Below, piece after piece: positions 23,762-37,699 of a DNA stretch of 64,000 bases; position 1 is the first letter of the stretch; every line of letters begins with the position of its first letter. A program made the translations under genes and the position numbers. Location of the stretch: the NCBI RefSeq assembly GCF_002775205.1, contig NC_036456.1:27687850-27751849 (forward strand), read 5' to 3'. Under the pieces are notes generated by a model, which was not told the DNA's origin, did not search any database, and saw only the letters and a program-made list of their open reading frames with translations. The DNA comes from Xiphophorus maculatus. Taxonomy: Eukaryota > Chordata > Actinopteri > Cyprinodontiformes > Poeciliidae.

Positions 23762-24224
23762 CTGCAGAGGGAGAGAGTGTTAGCCTCTCTGAAGTGGAGG
23801 GCAGAGCACCTCGTACAATAACAATGTTTAATTATTCATAAATATAAATCTGAAAAATTCTCCTTTTACTGACATTAAGGATCCCAAGTCAGTACTTTCA
23901 TCAGGCATATTTTGCTGCATTTACAGCAAAAAATATTTTAGGGTAAGCCTCCACCAGTTTTGTACATCCAGACTGTAATTTTTGCCAAAAATACAGAAAT
24001 TAATTCACACTAAGAAATTACTAATTTATTACTTCCAGTTTCCTCAGCATTTATAATTCAACTCTTTCAGCTAATCATAATTTTAAAAAGCCTTTATAAA
24101 TCAAAGTTCATTTGTTTCCATTTTAATGTATGTTTGTTTACAGTTGGTTTTAAATATGTTGTACTCTTCTTTGACTTTTGTCTACTGTATTCACAAATGT
24201 GTGCAGGTGTTGCAGCAGACATAC

Positions 24225-24432
24225 CTGCTATTTCTGTTGGGCTTTCTTCTGGATTCTGACAGGTTCGATGCAGGGGTTTACAGAATTTGAATAGGCCTAT
24301 CAGTAGTAATGCGATGCAGACCATACAGATAGAGATCAGAGTCAAGTCGTCCATTTTGCCATCAGGTGTTGGGAAGATACGAAGGTTGACTGCAGATTTT
24401 GTGCTCTACTGTCTCCACATGAATGGATCAGG
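24225..24432 (-). CDS. GVIN unit 1, first coding exon with membrane segment
   Basis: Acceptor CCGCACAG at 24433, 5' UTR 24432-24355, ATG at 24354-24352, donor GCAG|GTATGT at 24225. The 43 residues start MDDLTLISICMVC and carry a hydrophobic stretch (about residues 5-22) followed by basic residues (KFCKPLHR), as in a single-pass membrane anchor. It ends in phase 1, compatible with the 23639-23761 exon and the giant exon. Joined, the protein would be 1638 residues. A separate short gene is possible, but no terminal exon was found. Confidence 0.6.
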
Positions 24433-24439
24433 CTGTGCG

Positions 24440-26234
24440 GGAAAAAAACAAAAAATAAAAACTCAGCATTAATAACTTCCCTAATATTTATGTAATATTT
24501 ATTGATGACCATTTGAATGTTGTGGTTTTTTTTAGGTACTAACTGCCTGTAGAAAATCCATTAATCTTTATTAAAACGCTTAACGCCTAAATGACTTTCT
24601 AGACCCAACAAACCTCCCATTTAAGGTGTGTCGTCACCACCTTTCTTTAAAAGCTGATCATCTTCAATTCTAAGAGGTCATAGAGGTCACTGCAAGGTTT
24701 AAAACATGTTAATGTCTTTCTGGCTTCTGACGTCTCTAAAATATTCTGACACCCTTTAAGACATTTTGGTGTATTATCGCTGCAGGGACATTCAAAGCTG
24801 CAGTAACCTTGATAAAAATGTATTTATTGCATATTTGTTAAAACTGTCAAACAAGCAACAGAAAATCTCTGGAAACATCAAAGTCCTCTGGCTCCCTCCA
24901 GTGGTCCTACTGCAGAAATGCACAGTCAGAAACCACCAATCAAATCCAGGAGGAAGATTTTAGCACTGTCAATCTAGATGTCCGTGCGTTGCTCACACCC
25001 TTACCTTGCACAGTTTGTACTAAAGCTCAAGATTATTGTGTGATGCAGTCGTGTTAATGGTGGAGAAACAATGTAAGATTGCAGAAAAAATTCCCAACTT
25101 CTAAGGTAGTCTCTCGGCCAAAATGGGAGACTTGACAGGTATGCTGATCACTAAAACTGATCACTTATATGTCACTTCGCAACCTGCCAATGCAGCTTAT
25201 CTCCTCTTTCCTTCACACTGCGCAAGCGCATGGCAACCAAATCCTAAGCAATGTGATGAGGAACTTCAACACTCAGAGTGAATGGGGAAGCGTGCATGTT
25301 GTGACAGAGAATACCTCGGGGGCGAAGCAGGTCAAAATGCATTAACACAACAAATCTAATATGACATTAAAAAACAAACACTTGACAAAGTGTATGGCTA
25401 CATTGAGGCTCGATGCAGGAAAAAAAAGACATCCGGAGCGGCCAGACAAAAGGTAAAACAGCACACAACTGCAAATATTCACCTGGAAGAGCATGATGGT
25501 CAGAAAGCTAAGCAAGTAACCCGAAAAATAATTTAAGTCAACGAGTTAGGATTGGTAGTAATATTTCACAGATGTAGCACCGTTTAAACTCCACCCAGCA
25601 GTGAACGCTCACACCGAACATCTGCTTCAAGCTGCAGAATGTAACTTAAGCAAAAAAGATTTTACATAAACTTTTGTTATGTCCTAACATTAAACAGATA
25701 ATCTCTGAAATGAAAAATAAAAAAAATATTTCCTCTGCTCTTACTCAGCTAGGTCAGAAACAAACAATCAGAACCAGCATTAATCAGCTAGCCATGCTCT
25801 CAGGAAGTTTTGATTTAGTAATTTTGGATTGTTTATTTAGATGCAACCTGCATTTTACTTTGACAGAATTTAATATAGGCAGTGTTTTGAGATTGATTTG
25901 ACTCATGCATAACTTGGGGCACTGTGAACATTACTGTCAAATATTATTTAACTGATTGCAGGTTTTTCAGTTGTCATTTTGACTGAGTGTCTGCTGTATT
26001 GTGCCTGCAAGTATTTTGCTTGTTTTGTTTAAATTAGGTAAATCAATCATTTTCTAAATGATTGATGAGGATGAATAGAATCCACCTGTCAAACCACTGT
26101 AGTAGCATTTAGACCTAAAGCGAAAAATTAACATCCAATCCAGGTGATCAGCATTGATCGGTGATCGTCCCTCATGGGTGATTATAATCGGCAGCAAAAA
26201 CCTGATCGTAGCATCTCTAACATACATATAGATA
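24440..26234. other. Unit 1 intron, possible decayed hAT element
   Basis: No coding exon is seen. GC-richer sequence at 25080-25460, and a GATC-rich phrase at 26140-26220, look like remnants of a non-autonomous hAT transposon, but paired ends and a target duplication could not be shown. Confidence 0.3.
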
Positions 26235-28456
<2,222 letters not shown>

Positions 28457-28499
28457 GAGATGCTTTATTAATATAATCAAAACACTCACCTTGAAAGAA

Positions 28500-28541
28500 G
28501 TTCTGTAGTGCAGCGACTCTGTAGAGCAGCAGTTCTGTCTG
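28500..28541 (-). other. GVIN unit 1 non-coding exon 1
   Basis: The minus strand reads ...TTTCAAG|GTGAGTG, a strong donor at 28499. The upper edge is set about 25-30 bases below the TATA box. No ATG in a lasting frame is present, so it is probably 5' UTR. Which downstream exon it joins (24432 is nearest) is inferred. Confidence 0.55.
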
Positions 28542-28563
28542 AGAGCTGAACAGCAGCCAACTC

Positions 28564-28609
28564 CTTTTATATCCTTGATTCTACTTTCACTTTTGGTTTT
28601 AAGTGAAAC
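28564..28609 (-). promoter_or_regulatory. ISRE-like element and TATA box, GVIN unit 1
   Basis: The minus strand has TATAAAAG at 28571-28564. Upstream lie AAAAGTGAAAG (28594-28584), one mismatch from GAAANNGAAA, and GTTTCACTT (28609-28601). Unit 2 shows the same order and similar spacing. This fits induction through interferon-activated factors (ISGF3/IRF), as known for the family. Confidence 0.65.
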
Positions 28610-29590
28610 AACTTTATCTAATCTGTTTACAGTTAAGGACATGATCATCACTTATAGCGTCGAGTTGTTTTATTATGTCAGAATTTGATGACAGTTTTCA
28701 GAAATCAGAGGTCAAGACAAAAAAGGCGAAAAGAACAAAAAAAAAGTACAAACAAAATCATTATTGCAACAAAATGTCAAGCGAAGAAATATTAAGAATG
28801 AGACATGTCACATAATATTTCTTATAGCAGCTTTAGCGAGGTTACCATTGTTTTATCTTACTTACTGCAAAATGTTTTTCTTGAATTTTTTACCAGTTCC
28901 TTGTTCTGTGTTCAGTTCAGTCCTTTTCCTCCATGGGTCTTGGGTAAATCCCAACACAATCAATGGTATGATCTTCATTTTTAACAGCTTTCCTAACTCA
29001 AGAATGCAGGCTTCCTCATTGAAATTATTCTATTCATTTGTAACTCTGGTTTCCACTACTTGTCATATCGATGCTTTCGCCTGAGGTTTGTAACGCAAAG
29101 CAGGAAACCTGCATCAATTCAATACCATCAGCATTAGCTTTTGGTTTTTGTTCTTTAATTGACTCTACCTGACTCTATCATCAAGGTAATTCATAATTAA
29201 AACAGGTAAACTTAATTAATTTACAGAAGAGCTTTGTTTGTACATGATTATTAAAATATACATTGTCCAATTCAAACCAGCTGCACTAAAACTTTAATTT
29301 TGTTGTTTTTTATCCCCAACAGTCTGACACATTTTGAGATCCTTTTATTAGTAGACTAATTATTATTATCATTGTAATAATATTCATCCTCTCTGGCCGT
29401 CTGTACAACAACTCCTCTCTCTAAGGCTTTGCAATAATCCTTTAACTCCTCCATCTCTGACTCCAATCAGTTTTCACCTTTTGACTTTTATTCTCTGACT
29501 TAATAAAACTCAACATATTCACACTGACATTATTTACTTAACAACACTATCACTCCCATTTTGACAATTTGTCTTTGCTGACAAACCCTA
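28610..29590. other. Intergenic, no gene seen
   Basis: No exon or repeat could be named. Open frames here are short and of low complexity. Confidence 0.4.
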
Positions 29591-29595
29591 CTGTT

Positions 29596-30060
29596 GAGAT
29601 CATGAAAAGGTCAAAGGTCTTTTTGTCTTGCTGAGAGATGTGTTTTCCTCCTTGATGTGCAGCCATAGAGTCCAGCAGGATTTATGATCCACTGGACTGA
29701 GTGCCATGAAATGTTGCTGCCAGCATGGATCCATTTTCTTCAAGATGGACTTAAGTTCTTTTTTACATTTACATGACGAAGATTTGCCTGTGTCACTTCC
29801 TAGTACATCTTTAAAAGTGCATAACAGCTTGTATTTTAAAAAAAATATTTTGTACTTTGTAGTTTTAGACAAACTAGATGTTGATCCATCATACTCATTA
29901 TCTTTGGCCATGTGATCAATAAAAGACACACCACTCTCTAAGACTTTTATAATGCTGCTCTAACACCTTCAGCTCAGACTTCAATTGATTTTAAGGCATG
30001 AAAAGTTTGGAGTTTGTCATTTATTCACAAATCCTCAATTATAAAATGATGAGAATGTAC
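29596..30060 (-). pseudogene. Duplicated exon-like segment, copy A
   Basis: A 110-codon frame (29929-29600, minus) of no recognised family, Lys/Ser/Cys-rich, with a CKCKK stretch. The whole segment aligns to 41926-42400, where the frame is broken by small indels. A real exon might begin at an AG near 29965. Conservation between copies reflects segmental duplication, not proof of coding. It could be an old 3' exon of another array gene. Confidence 0.35.
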
Positions 30061-30432
30061 AAAGAAAATGTTTGGAACTATGCAAACACAATTTTATACA
30101 CTGCACACAAAATTAAAGTGAACATTAAAACAACATTCCAGAACTCAATTGATTAAATATTTTAATTGAAAATCTTTATTATTATCATGGTGAATACAGA
30201 AAATAACACAAAAATGATCATTGTAAATCAACATTATTTCATTTTGGAAATCTGGATTTGGATTCATTCTTAATATGAAAGTTTAAAATAACATGACAGA
30301 TTGATTCAGTCAATATTCCTCAGTCTAAATGAGGCTCAGTAGTGTGTGTGGCCTCCAGACAACTAGTGAACTAGTAAACTGATACTTCCTCACTGAGATG
30401 ACTTTCAATTTTAAGACAAATTTAGCCCTAAT

Positions 30433-30820
30433 TGTCGTGATCTGTGTTTTTCTGTGTGTTTATTTTGAGTTTCCTATGTATCTGTGTCTCCGTGTTGTCC
30501 TGTCTCCCTTTGATTAGTTCCCAGGTGTTTCTCGTTCCCTGATTACCTCCTGTGTATTTAGTGTCACCTGTGTCTCTGTCGGGTCCTCGTCTCATTTGAC
30601 ATCTGTTCTGCCGTGTGTGTGGTCAGTCCATTTGTGTTCTCTGTTGCTACCTGTGTTGAGCCTCAGCTTCCGCTCAGCAGTGTTGCCAGGGATTTGGACT
30701 TGTGTGATCATTGTTGTGTTCTGTTTTCCTGGAGTATTCCTCATTAAAAACCTTCATTTATCGCATCCTGGGTCTACAGCGTCTGCCTCACCACTCACCT
30801 CTACACCGCATTTTATGACA
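30433..30820 (+). mobile_element. Solo LTR, same family as the 32460-34889 element
   Basis: Begins TGTCGTGATCTGTG and ends TTTTATGACA. It aligns along its length with the complement of the LTRs at 32460-32822 and 34527-34889 but is clearly diverged. Perfect 5-bp duplications CTAAT flank it (30428-30432 and 30821-30825). Confidence 0.88.
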
Positions 30821-30832
30821 CTAATATTTCAC

Positions 30833-31150
30833 AACATGAAGGTCCTGGAGAAACTCCTGTTGTCCCACCTGAATAAGCAGACAAGTATATATGAAGACAC
30901 TCTGCAGTTTGCTTATTGCAGTGGAATTGGATGCCATCATACACCTGCTTCAACAAACCCACTGTCACAAGACTGTCTTGGGAAGACAGAGTGTTTTCAG
31001 TCAGAGGCTTCTTCAGATTCAGTGCAACACAGACAGCTGCAGAAGATCTTTTCTTCCAACAACCATCACCATCTATACTAACTCTTTGAAGAATTAACAA
31101 GTTACATTTAATTTCCCTTTGGAATTAATAAAGTATTTTTGAATTAGAAT
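30833..31150 (+). mobile_element. Rex1-like LINE fragment with internal deletion
   Basis: A short RT piece (MKVLEKLLLSHLNKQ, then LQFAY) is joined directly to the family 3' UTR (30960-31140), which ends AATAAAGTATTTTTGAATT. The missing middle indicates an internal deletion. The 3' UTR matches the fragment at 14365-14600. Confidence 0.75.
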
Positions 31151-31789
31151 TTAATTTGAATTTGAAAAAACTGCATGGAACGAAAGTGAAAGCCACTCCT
31201 AAGCTCAAGGGGTGGGGTGATGGGGCAACACTGACACAAAAAGTCAGTACAATACAGTTTCCCATTCTGACAAAAAACTCCTGCTGATAGCCCTCAATAT
31301 CAAAGCACACGGCAGCGTAAGTCCCCTTTTTCATGCGGTGTAATAAACCTATCATGACTCTAAATTTAAAGTCACCGCTTATAACTATGAAGAAAATATT
31401 AAAAGTCATATTGTGACCATTATTGTTCTGTAGTACTTCAGTGTCATTCAGCACATCTTATGGAGTACATAGATTGCTTCATTTTGCTTGTGTAAATGCT
31501 ATTTTAATGTATGGTCATCAGTTTTAGAAGTAAAATATAATATTATTTTAGAGAGTTTTTAACAGTAAACATTATATTCAAGGTGCTTATAGTATGCTTT
31601 GTGTATGACCTTTTTTTTTTAGTAGGGACCAAAAACTTGCAAGAAAACCAAAACAACGCACCCTTTCACTGCATGCCTTGCACTAATCTGAATGACCAGA
31701 ACATATTTAAAGTATCTATACTGTAAACCTGAAAATTACATCATAACAACTTCTATTTCTATGTTCTGTGCTCTGTATGAATCCTAAGC
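31151..31789. other. Unassigned sequence between LINE fragment and BEL/Pao element
   Basis: A 109-codon minus-strand frame (31454-31125) overlaps the LINE tail and has no recognisable signature. Nothing else is seen. Confidence 0.35.
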
Positions 31790-31837
31790 AGACTGAAATC
31801 ACAAAGGGTAATTATATTCTAAATGGCATAACGGTGT

Positions 31838-32459
31838 TCAAACTTCTTTGGACAAAAGATTATTTGAGCCTACGTGGACCCATGGTTTCAAACAGAATCC
31901 CCCAGCTTGTAAGATCTCTTCTTGTAAGGTGGAAAGTTCTGGGTCATTGTCAGATGTTAAAATATCATCGACATAACAGTCTTCTTCCAGGATCCTACGC
32001 TCCTCTTTACAGCTGTCAAACATGGGCAGTTTTGCCGTCTCTCGCATTGCTACTTGGGCAATACATCCAGCAGGTTGATCCCCAATGTTAACTCTGGTAA
32101 TGGCAAACTCACCGATCTCCTCTTCTGAGCCGTCTCTCCAGAGGAACCTGTGTAGATGTCTCTCCAGGTCCTCTAGCCAAACAGAGTTATACATTTTTTT
32201 AATGTCTCCCAGGGCAGCATGCAGTCCCCTTCTGAACCTGAGTAGAACAGCACGAATGGGATTTAAAACATCAGGACCTTTCAGCAGAATATCATTCATA
32301 CTTAGACCTTCAAATCTTTGACTGCTGTTCCATACTAAACGCACAGGAGTGGTCACAGAATGAGGATTTGGCGCCACCTGATGGTTTACATACCATACTG
32401 GTCCTTTCCAGTTGTTTAGAGTGTCTTCTGTTAGTTTTATTGCTGCTTTTCTCTCCACC
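31838..32459 (-). pseudogene. BEL/Pao reverse-transcriptase fragment
   Basis: An open stretch of about 206 codons with the RT palm and YVDD motif. Its 5' side is cut by the inserted LTR element at 32460; the preceding coding sequence resumes at 34895. The C-terminal RT/RNase H part is lost. Confidence 0.8.
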
Positions 32460-33043
32460 TGTCATGGGGTGTGGTGTGTTGAGGTGGTGAGGCAGACGCT
32501 GTAGACCCAGGATGTGGTAAATTAATGGTTTTAATGATGAATGTCCAGCAAAACACAGTCCAAAATAACGGGCAGCACGGCCGAGCGGAAACCAGGGCTC
32601 GACACCGGTAGCAACCGTAAAAAGGAATGGACAACGGAACAACACGAACGCACATAGACGAGGACCCGACGAGGAACAAAGAACACAGGTGGAGTTAAAT
32701 ACACGGGAGGGTAATCACAGAGACGAGACACACCTGGGAACAATCAAGGGGAGGACAGGACAACGAAGAGACGCAAGGACACAAAAAACTCTAAATGAAC
32801 ACAGAAAACACAGATCCTGACAGTACCCCCCCCTCAAGGGCGGCTACCAGACGCCCAAAAAAAAAACCACAACAAGGGTGGGTGGAGGGGCGCCGGATGG
32901 GGGGCCAGAGTCCAGAAAAAACAAAAACACAACAAGGGTGGGCGGAGGGGCGCTGGACGGGGGGCCAGAGTCCAGAAAAACAAAAAACTACCCACCATCG
33001 TGGGCGGAAACACAAGAAGGGCCAAGAGTCCATAAACAAAAAA

Positions 33044-34480
33044 CTACCCACAGGGTGGGCGGAGGCAAAGGAGGCGGGAACCACGGAGGTGGTCCGGCGG
33101 CCGTCCGCGGCGCTGGAGGCGGGAACCACGGAGACGGGAACCACGGAGGCGGGAACCACGGAGGCAGCCCGGCGGCCGTCCGCGGCGCTGGAGGCGGGAA
33201 CCACGGAGGCGGTCCGGCGGCCGTCCGCGGCGCTGGAGGCGGGAACCACGGAGGCGGTCCGGCGGCCGTCCGCGGCGCTGGAGGCGGGAACCACGGAGGC
33301 GGTCCGGCGGCCGTCCGCGGCGCTGGAGGTGGCGATGAGTCCCGGGGGCCGCCCACAGACGGCGACGACGAGCCCCCCGAGGCAGGGTCTCTGGTGGAGC
33401 ACAGGGGGTCTCGGTCGGAACGCTGGGGGTCTCGGTCTCGGGTGGAACGCAGGGAGTCTCGGTCTCGGGTGGAACACTGGGGGTCTCGGTCTCGGGTGGA
33501 ACACTGGGGGTCTCGGTCTCGGGTGGAACGCAGGGAGTCTCGGTCTCGGGTGGAACGCAGGGAGTCTCGGTCTCGGGTGGAACACTGGGGGTCTCGGTCG
33601 GAACACTGGGGGTCTCGGTCTCGGGTGGAACACTGGGGGTCTCGGTCTCGGGTGGAACACTGGGGGTCTCGGTCTCGGGTGGAACGCAGGAGGTCAGGGT
33701 CTCAGGAGGAACGCAGGAGGTCAGCGTCTCAGGAGGAACGCAGAAGGTCAGGGTCTCAGGAGGAACGCAGAAGGTCAGGGTCTCAGGAGGAACGCAGAAG
33801 GTCAGGGTCTCAGGAGGAACGCAGAAGGTCAGAGTCTCAGGAGGAACGCAGAAGGTCAGGGTCTCAGGAGGAACGCAGAGAGTCTGAGTCGGAACGCAGG
33901 GAGTCTCGGAAGGAACGCTGGGGGTCTCGGAAGGAACACCGGGAGTCTCGGTAGGAACACAGGGAGTCTCGGTAGGAACACAGGGAGTCTCAGTCTCGGG
34001 TGCGCCGGCTGGAACGCCGGCTGATTCGGCCTCGGGTGCGCCGGCTGGAACGCCGGCAGAAACGGCCTCGGGTGCGCCGGCTGGAACGGCCTCGGGTGCG
34101 CCGGCTGGAACGGCCTCGGGTGCGCCGGCTGGAACGGCCTCGGGTGCGCCGGCTGAAACGCCGGCAGAAACGGCCTCGGGTGCGCCGGCTGAAGGTGCTG
34201 GTCCCGGAACTGGAGCAGGATCCGGGCTGGCGGAGAAACTGTGCGGCTTGGGAGGCAGAGGTTCGCCAGCCATGACGGCTAGAGCCGCCATACGCTCCCA
34301 CTCTGCCTCCCTCTGCAACTCCACCAACCCCGGGTGCGGAAAACGAGGAACCCAGTAGTCCAGCAGGAGTCCCAAGCGGATGGCGAAACCGAGGCGTCGG
34401 CCGGCAGCGTACGGCTTGGCCATTGCTTCCTCGTACTCCCTGATCGTGTCCGTCAGCTCCTTAAACTCCTCCGGGTCCAT
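33044..34480 (-). CDS. Gag-like protein with long repeat tail, of the non-autonomous LTR element
   Basis: A 478-codon frame starting about 45 bases inside the 5' LTR. The first 95 residues are complex and probably folded (MDPEEFKELTDTIREYEE, then LLLDYWVPRF). The rest is low-complexity: AGAPEAV-type, then ETETPSVPP- and ETLTFCVPP-type repeats, then an Arg/Gly-rich tail. Only the N-terminal part looks like a real domain. The tail length depends on repeat number, since unit lengths are multiples of three. Function unknown; element-encoded, not a host gene. Confidence 0.55.
   Translation of the reverse strand: MDPEEFKELTDTIREYEEAMAKPYAAGRRLGFAIRLGLLLDYWVPRFPHPGLVELQREAEWERMAALAVMAGEPLPPKPHSFSASPDPAPVPGPAPSAGAPEAVSAGVSAGAPEAVPAGAPEAVPAGAPEAVPAGAPEAVSAGVPAGAPEAESAGVPAGAPETETPCVPTETPCVPTETPGVPSETPSVPSETPCVPTQTLCVPPETLTFCVPPETLTFCVPPETLTFCVPPETLTFCVPPETLTFCVPPETLTSCVPPETLTSCVPPETETPSVPPETETPSVPPETETPSVPTETPSVPPETETPCVPPETETPCVPPETETPSVPPETETPSVPPETETPCVPPETETPSVPTETPCAPPETLPRGARRRRLWAAPGTHRHLQRRGRPPDRLRGSRLQRRGRPPDRLRGSRLQRRGRPPDRLRGSRLQRRGRPPGCLRGSRLRGSRLRGSRLQRRGRPPDHLRGSRLLCLRPPCG
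33107..34195. repeat. GC-rich minisatellite block of four repeat types
   Basis: Consecutive arrays: about 60-bp units at 33107-33330, about 30-bp units at 33385-33690, 30-bp units at 33690-33880, and short CGGCCTCGGGTGCGCCGGCTG units at 33990-34195. Units are multiples of three, so several frames on both strands stay open through them. These frames are by-products except perhaps the gag-like one. Confidence 0.9.
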
Positions 34481-37400
34481 GGTGAAAAGAAAGCGTGCCT
34501 CACCGTACTTTCTGGTCGGGTCCTTCTGTCATGGGGTGTGGTGTGTTGAGGTGGTGAGGCAGATGCTGTAGACCCAGGATGTGGTAAATTAATGGTTTTA
34601 ATGATGAATGTCCAGCAAAACACAGTCCAAAATAACGGGCAGCACGGCCGAGCGGAAACCAGGGCTCGACACCGGTAGCAACCGTAAAAAGGAATGGACA
34701 ACGGAACAACACGAACGCACATAGACGAGGACCCGACGAGGAACAAAGAACACAGGTGGAGTTAAATACACGGGAGGGTAATCACAGAGACGAGACACAC
34801 CTGGGAACAATCAAGGGGAGGACAGGACAACGAAGAGACGCAAGGACACTAAAAACTCTAAATGAACACAGAAAACACAGATCCTGACACCACCATTTCA
34901 TGCACCTGGTTTGCATAGACAGTTTTCCATTCAGGCTCTTTATTTAATCGTCTTTCTGTTCTTAAGAAAGTTGATTCAACACTTTTCCTGTTATTGGGAA
35001 GACAAGCGGGTTCTACAATCCAAGGATACTTTGCATCCCAGTGGGGAGCATCACTGTGGTTATCTGCTTGCACATAGGTAAGACCTTGTTTAATTATTTC
35101 AAGTTCTTTCTCCTCCATTAATGTCATATCTTTCCCACCTGGTTGACATGTTCCACAGCGACATCCACCACACTTTGGTTCACAAGCTGCTCCTATGCTC
35201 TCCCACTTCCACCAATCAATGAACTCTTTATTGGTAGTTGTGTTTTTGCTTTCTGCTTTAACTTCTTCGAAACTGCAGACTTCTTTATACTTTACAGCAG
35301 CAATGCGCATAGAACGAGCAAAGTGCGTTTCTGACCTGTGTGCTGCCACGTCGACGTCTTCACAAAGATCCGGATGAGCTCCTCCCACGGTCATGCCGAG
35401 TGGACTGTTCCACAGGACCAGGTCTCCAACAACCTTGACTCTTTGAGGGGCCAGTCTGCCTTCTCTGTGGCTTATTAGCAGCTCAATGGTATCTGGTCTT
35501 TTAAGGTCTTCCAGGCCAACATCTGGGAAAAACTTTTGCAGCTGCAGTGGTTGAATGACTTTATGCACTTTAGCAATTTCACTAAGTCCATAACAAATGA
35601 GTTGGTGAGCTTTCACTGTCCCTTTGGGGGTCTTAACTCTCACTCTTAACAGGTATCTCTTTGTTCTAACTTTGACTGACATTCCCCCCAACACCATGAA
35701 CAACTAATGTTATGTTTTCACCTTCTAGGCTCAACCTTTTAGCTGCTTGATGAGTAATGTAATTAGTATCAGAAGCCAAGTCAATCAAAGTGCCTATTTT
35801 CTGGCCTACGTTCGTAGTGACTTCCAATAGCATTAGAATGACAGGTTGCTCTTTTAGTCCATATGACTCCATAAGCCCAGAGGCTTCACACTTTGTGTTT
35901 TTTGTTGAAGCAGTCACATTTGAAAAGGCTTTTCTGCATTCTTCTGCTAGTTCTGGTGAAAGTCCAGCTATGAATTTTTCCTGCTCTTCTGTCAGTCTAT
36001 TTTCCCTTCTTGGTTTAACAGTCTCAACCTTTGTAAGCTCACCCTTTGGGCAAAGGAGGAAATGGTGATCTGAAAAGCTTCATTTCTTACAATCTTTATT
36101 TCTACAAAGGTAAGTATTGATGCAATCAGCATCTCCATGCTTTCTCAAACACTTTTTACATGTGTCCAACGTCTTTACAATGTTGAGCTTTTCAGGTAAA
36201 TTTATTGCTTTGAACTGTTTGCAGAAGAATATTTTATCTCCATGTCTTGCGTCTCCACACACAATACAGACATGATTCTTTCTTGTGGATCGAGTAAAAG
36301 CATGTCTTTTCTCAAACTTCTTCTCAACCTTTTCACTCACTCCAAGTTGCTCCAATTTCTCTAGAACTTCCTCCTGTGTTTTTAAAAATTTGAGAAGACT
36401 ATCAAAATGGTTATCTGGTGTAACTGCATTGGCAGGATTAACCATAAAAACTAGCCAGTCTCTCTTTATAACATCAGGTAGTTTACTCTCTAGAGATTTA
36501 ATAACCAGAGGATTTTTCATTGCTCCAATGTTACCTAACTCTGTTAAGTCAGCTAGAGCCTTTTCAATTGCTTGAATAAGATCTATCACTTTCCTTGGCT
36601 GGTTTGCTTTCAGGGGTGGAGTCTACTCAAGCTCTTCAATAATTTCTAAAGCAACGCTTAACTTGTCGCCATACCTATTTTCCATCACTCGGAACATATC
36701 TGCAGCAGTATCATAAGCAGACAGATGTAATTCATTACAGATTCTTTCATCCACACTATCCAACAACTGAAACTTTTTCACTTCCACTGAGCCACTTGGT
36801 TCTCCCTGCTTCTGCAGGCTTTCCCAGTCTTTTCTCCATCTGTGAAAGTTTCTTTTACAGCCATGAAATTTTGGTAGACAAATGGGTATAATCTTTACAC
36901 TGGGTGCAGGTTGAGCTCGTATAGAAAAAGACGTAAGGTCTGATTGCGCATCATCGATTTCTTCTTCTCCTCTGCAATTGTTTGTGCTATGGCAAACTGT
37001 GATTTTCTTCTTTGAAGTTTATTTTTCATCAATTTCATTTGTTTTACTCTGTCTTCTATATTGTCCCTTTCTTCTACTGGAATCCACATTTCCCAGGTCA
37101 AAAAACTTTTAATAGATTCCTGGATCACATTCTCCACAAAGGACAGCTGCACTTCATATCCACTTTTGTTCACAGTTAAAACTTTTATGTCAGAAGCATC
37201 ATTACATGCCTTCTCAGCCTCTTGAATTGCAGTATAGAGTTCATCCTGACCATATTTTTTCCACAAATTAGACTGAACTATTTGTGTGACTTCTTCTAAC
37301 CTTAATTCACAGTCATTAATAGTCTTTTCCAAATCAGTTTTTTGCTGTTTATCAAGTTCATCAGCTTCATCTCCCACCTCTGCCAATAGTCCAGCTTTGT

Positions 37401-37699
37401 AATCATCATTTAAATCACTTACATGTCTGGCATCAAAAGTTAGCTTTTTAAACTCCTCTCGCAGTTCCATCTCTGTCATGTTGAAAGCTTTTCTGCTCAA
37501 GAAGTTTGCTTGCTTGGTGAAGGAAGACTTTGCCATCGTGCGATCCAGCTTTAATTGTTTCACTGACTTTTCAAACATAGATGAGATGACCTGATGTTCC
37601 TCCTTGAGTTGATTCGTCAAAGCTCTTTCCTCAGGACTTCTCTTTCATCTGATCTTCAAAGTGGTTTTCAACTGTCAAGTTTTTAGTCTCTACAAAACA

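Larger units (their letters stand above)
32460..34889 (-). mobile_element. Young non-autonomous LTR retrotransposon
   Basis: LTRs at 32460-32822 and 34527-34889 are 363 bp each, start TGTC and end GACA, and differ at two positions (32497/34564 and 32783/34850). The 5-bp target duplication CCACC is perfect (32455-32459 and 34890-34894). A G-rich purine tract beside 32822 sets the orientation as minus. The internal 1.7 kb has only a gag-like frame and tandem repeats, with no protease, RT or integrase, so it must be mobilised in trans. Confidence 0.93.

Noticed and set aside
33107..33880. CRISPR-like array of regular repeats
   Set aside because: Repeats are directly abutting minisatellite units without unique spacers, in an animal genome.
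32791..34024. Long plus- and minus-strand frames (409, 358 and 289 codons) in the GC-rich repeats
   Set aside because: They read only tandem repeats whose units are multiples of three, lack a complex domain and lie inside an LTR element. Only the gag-like frame from 34480 was kept.
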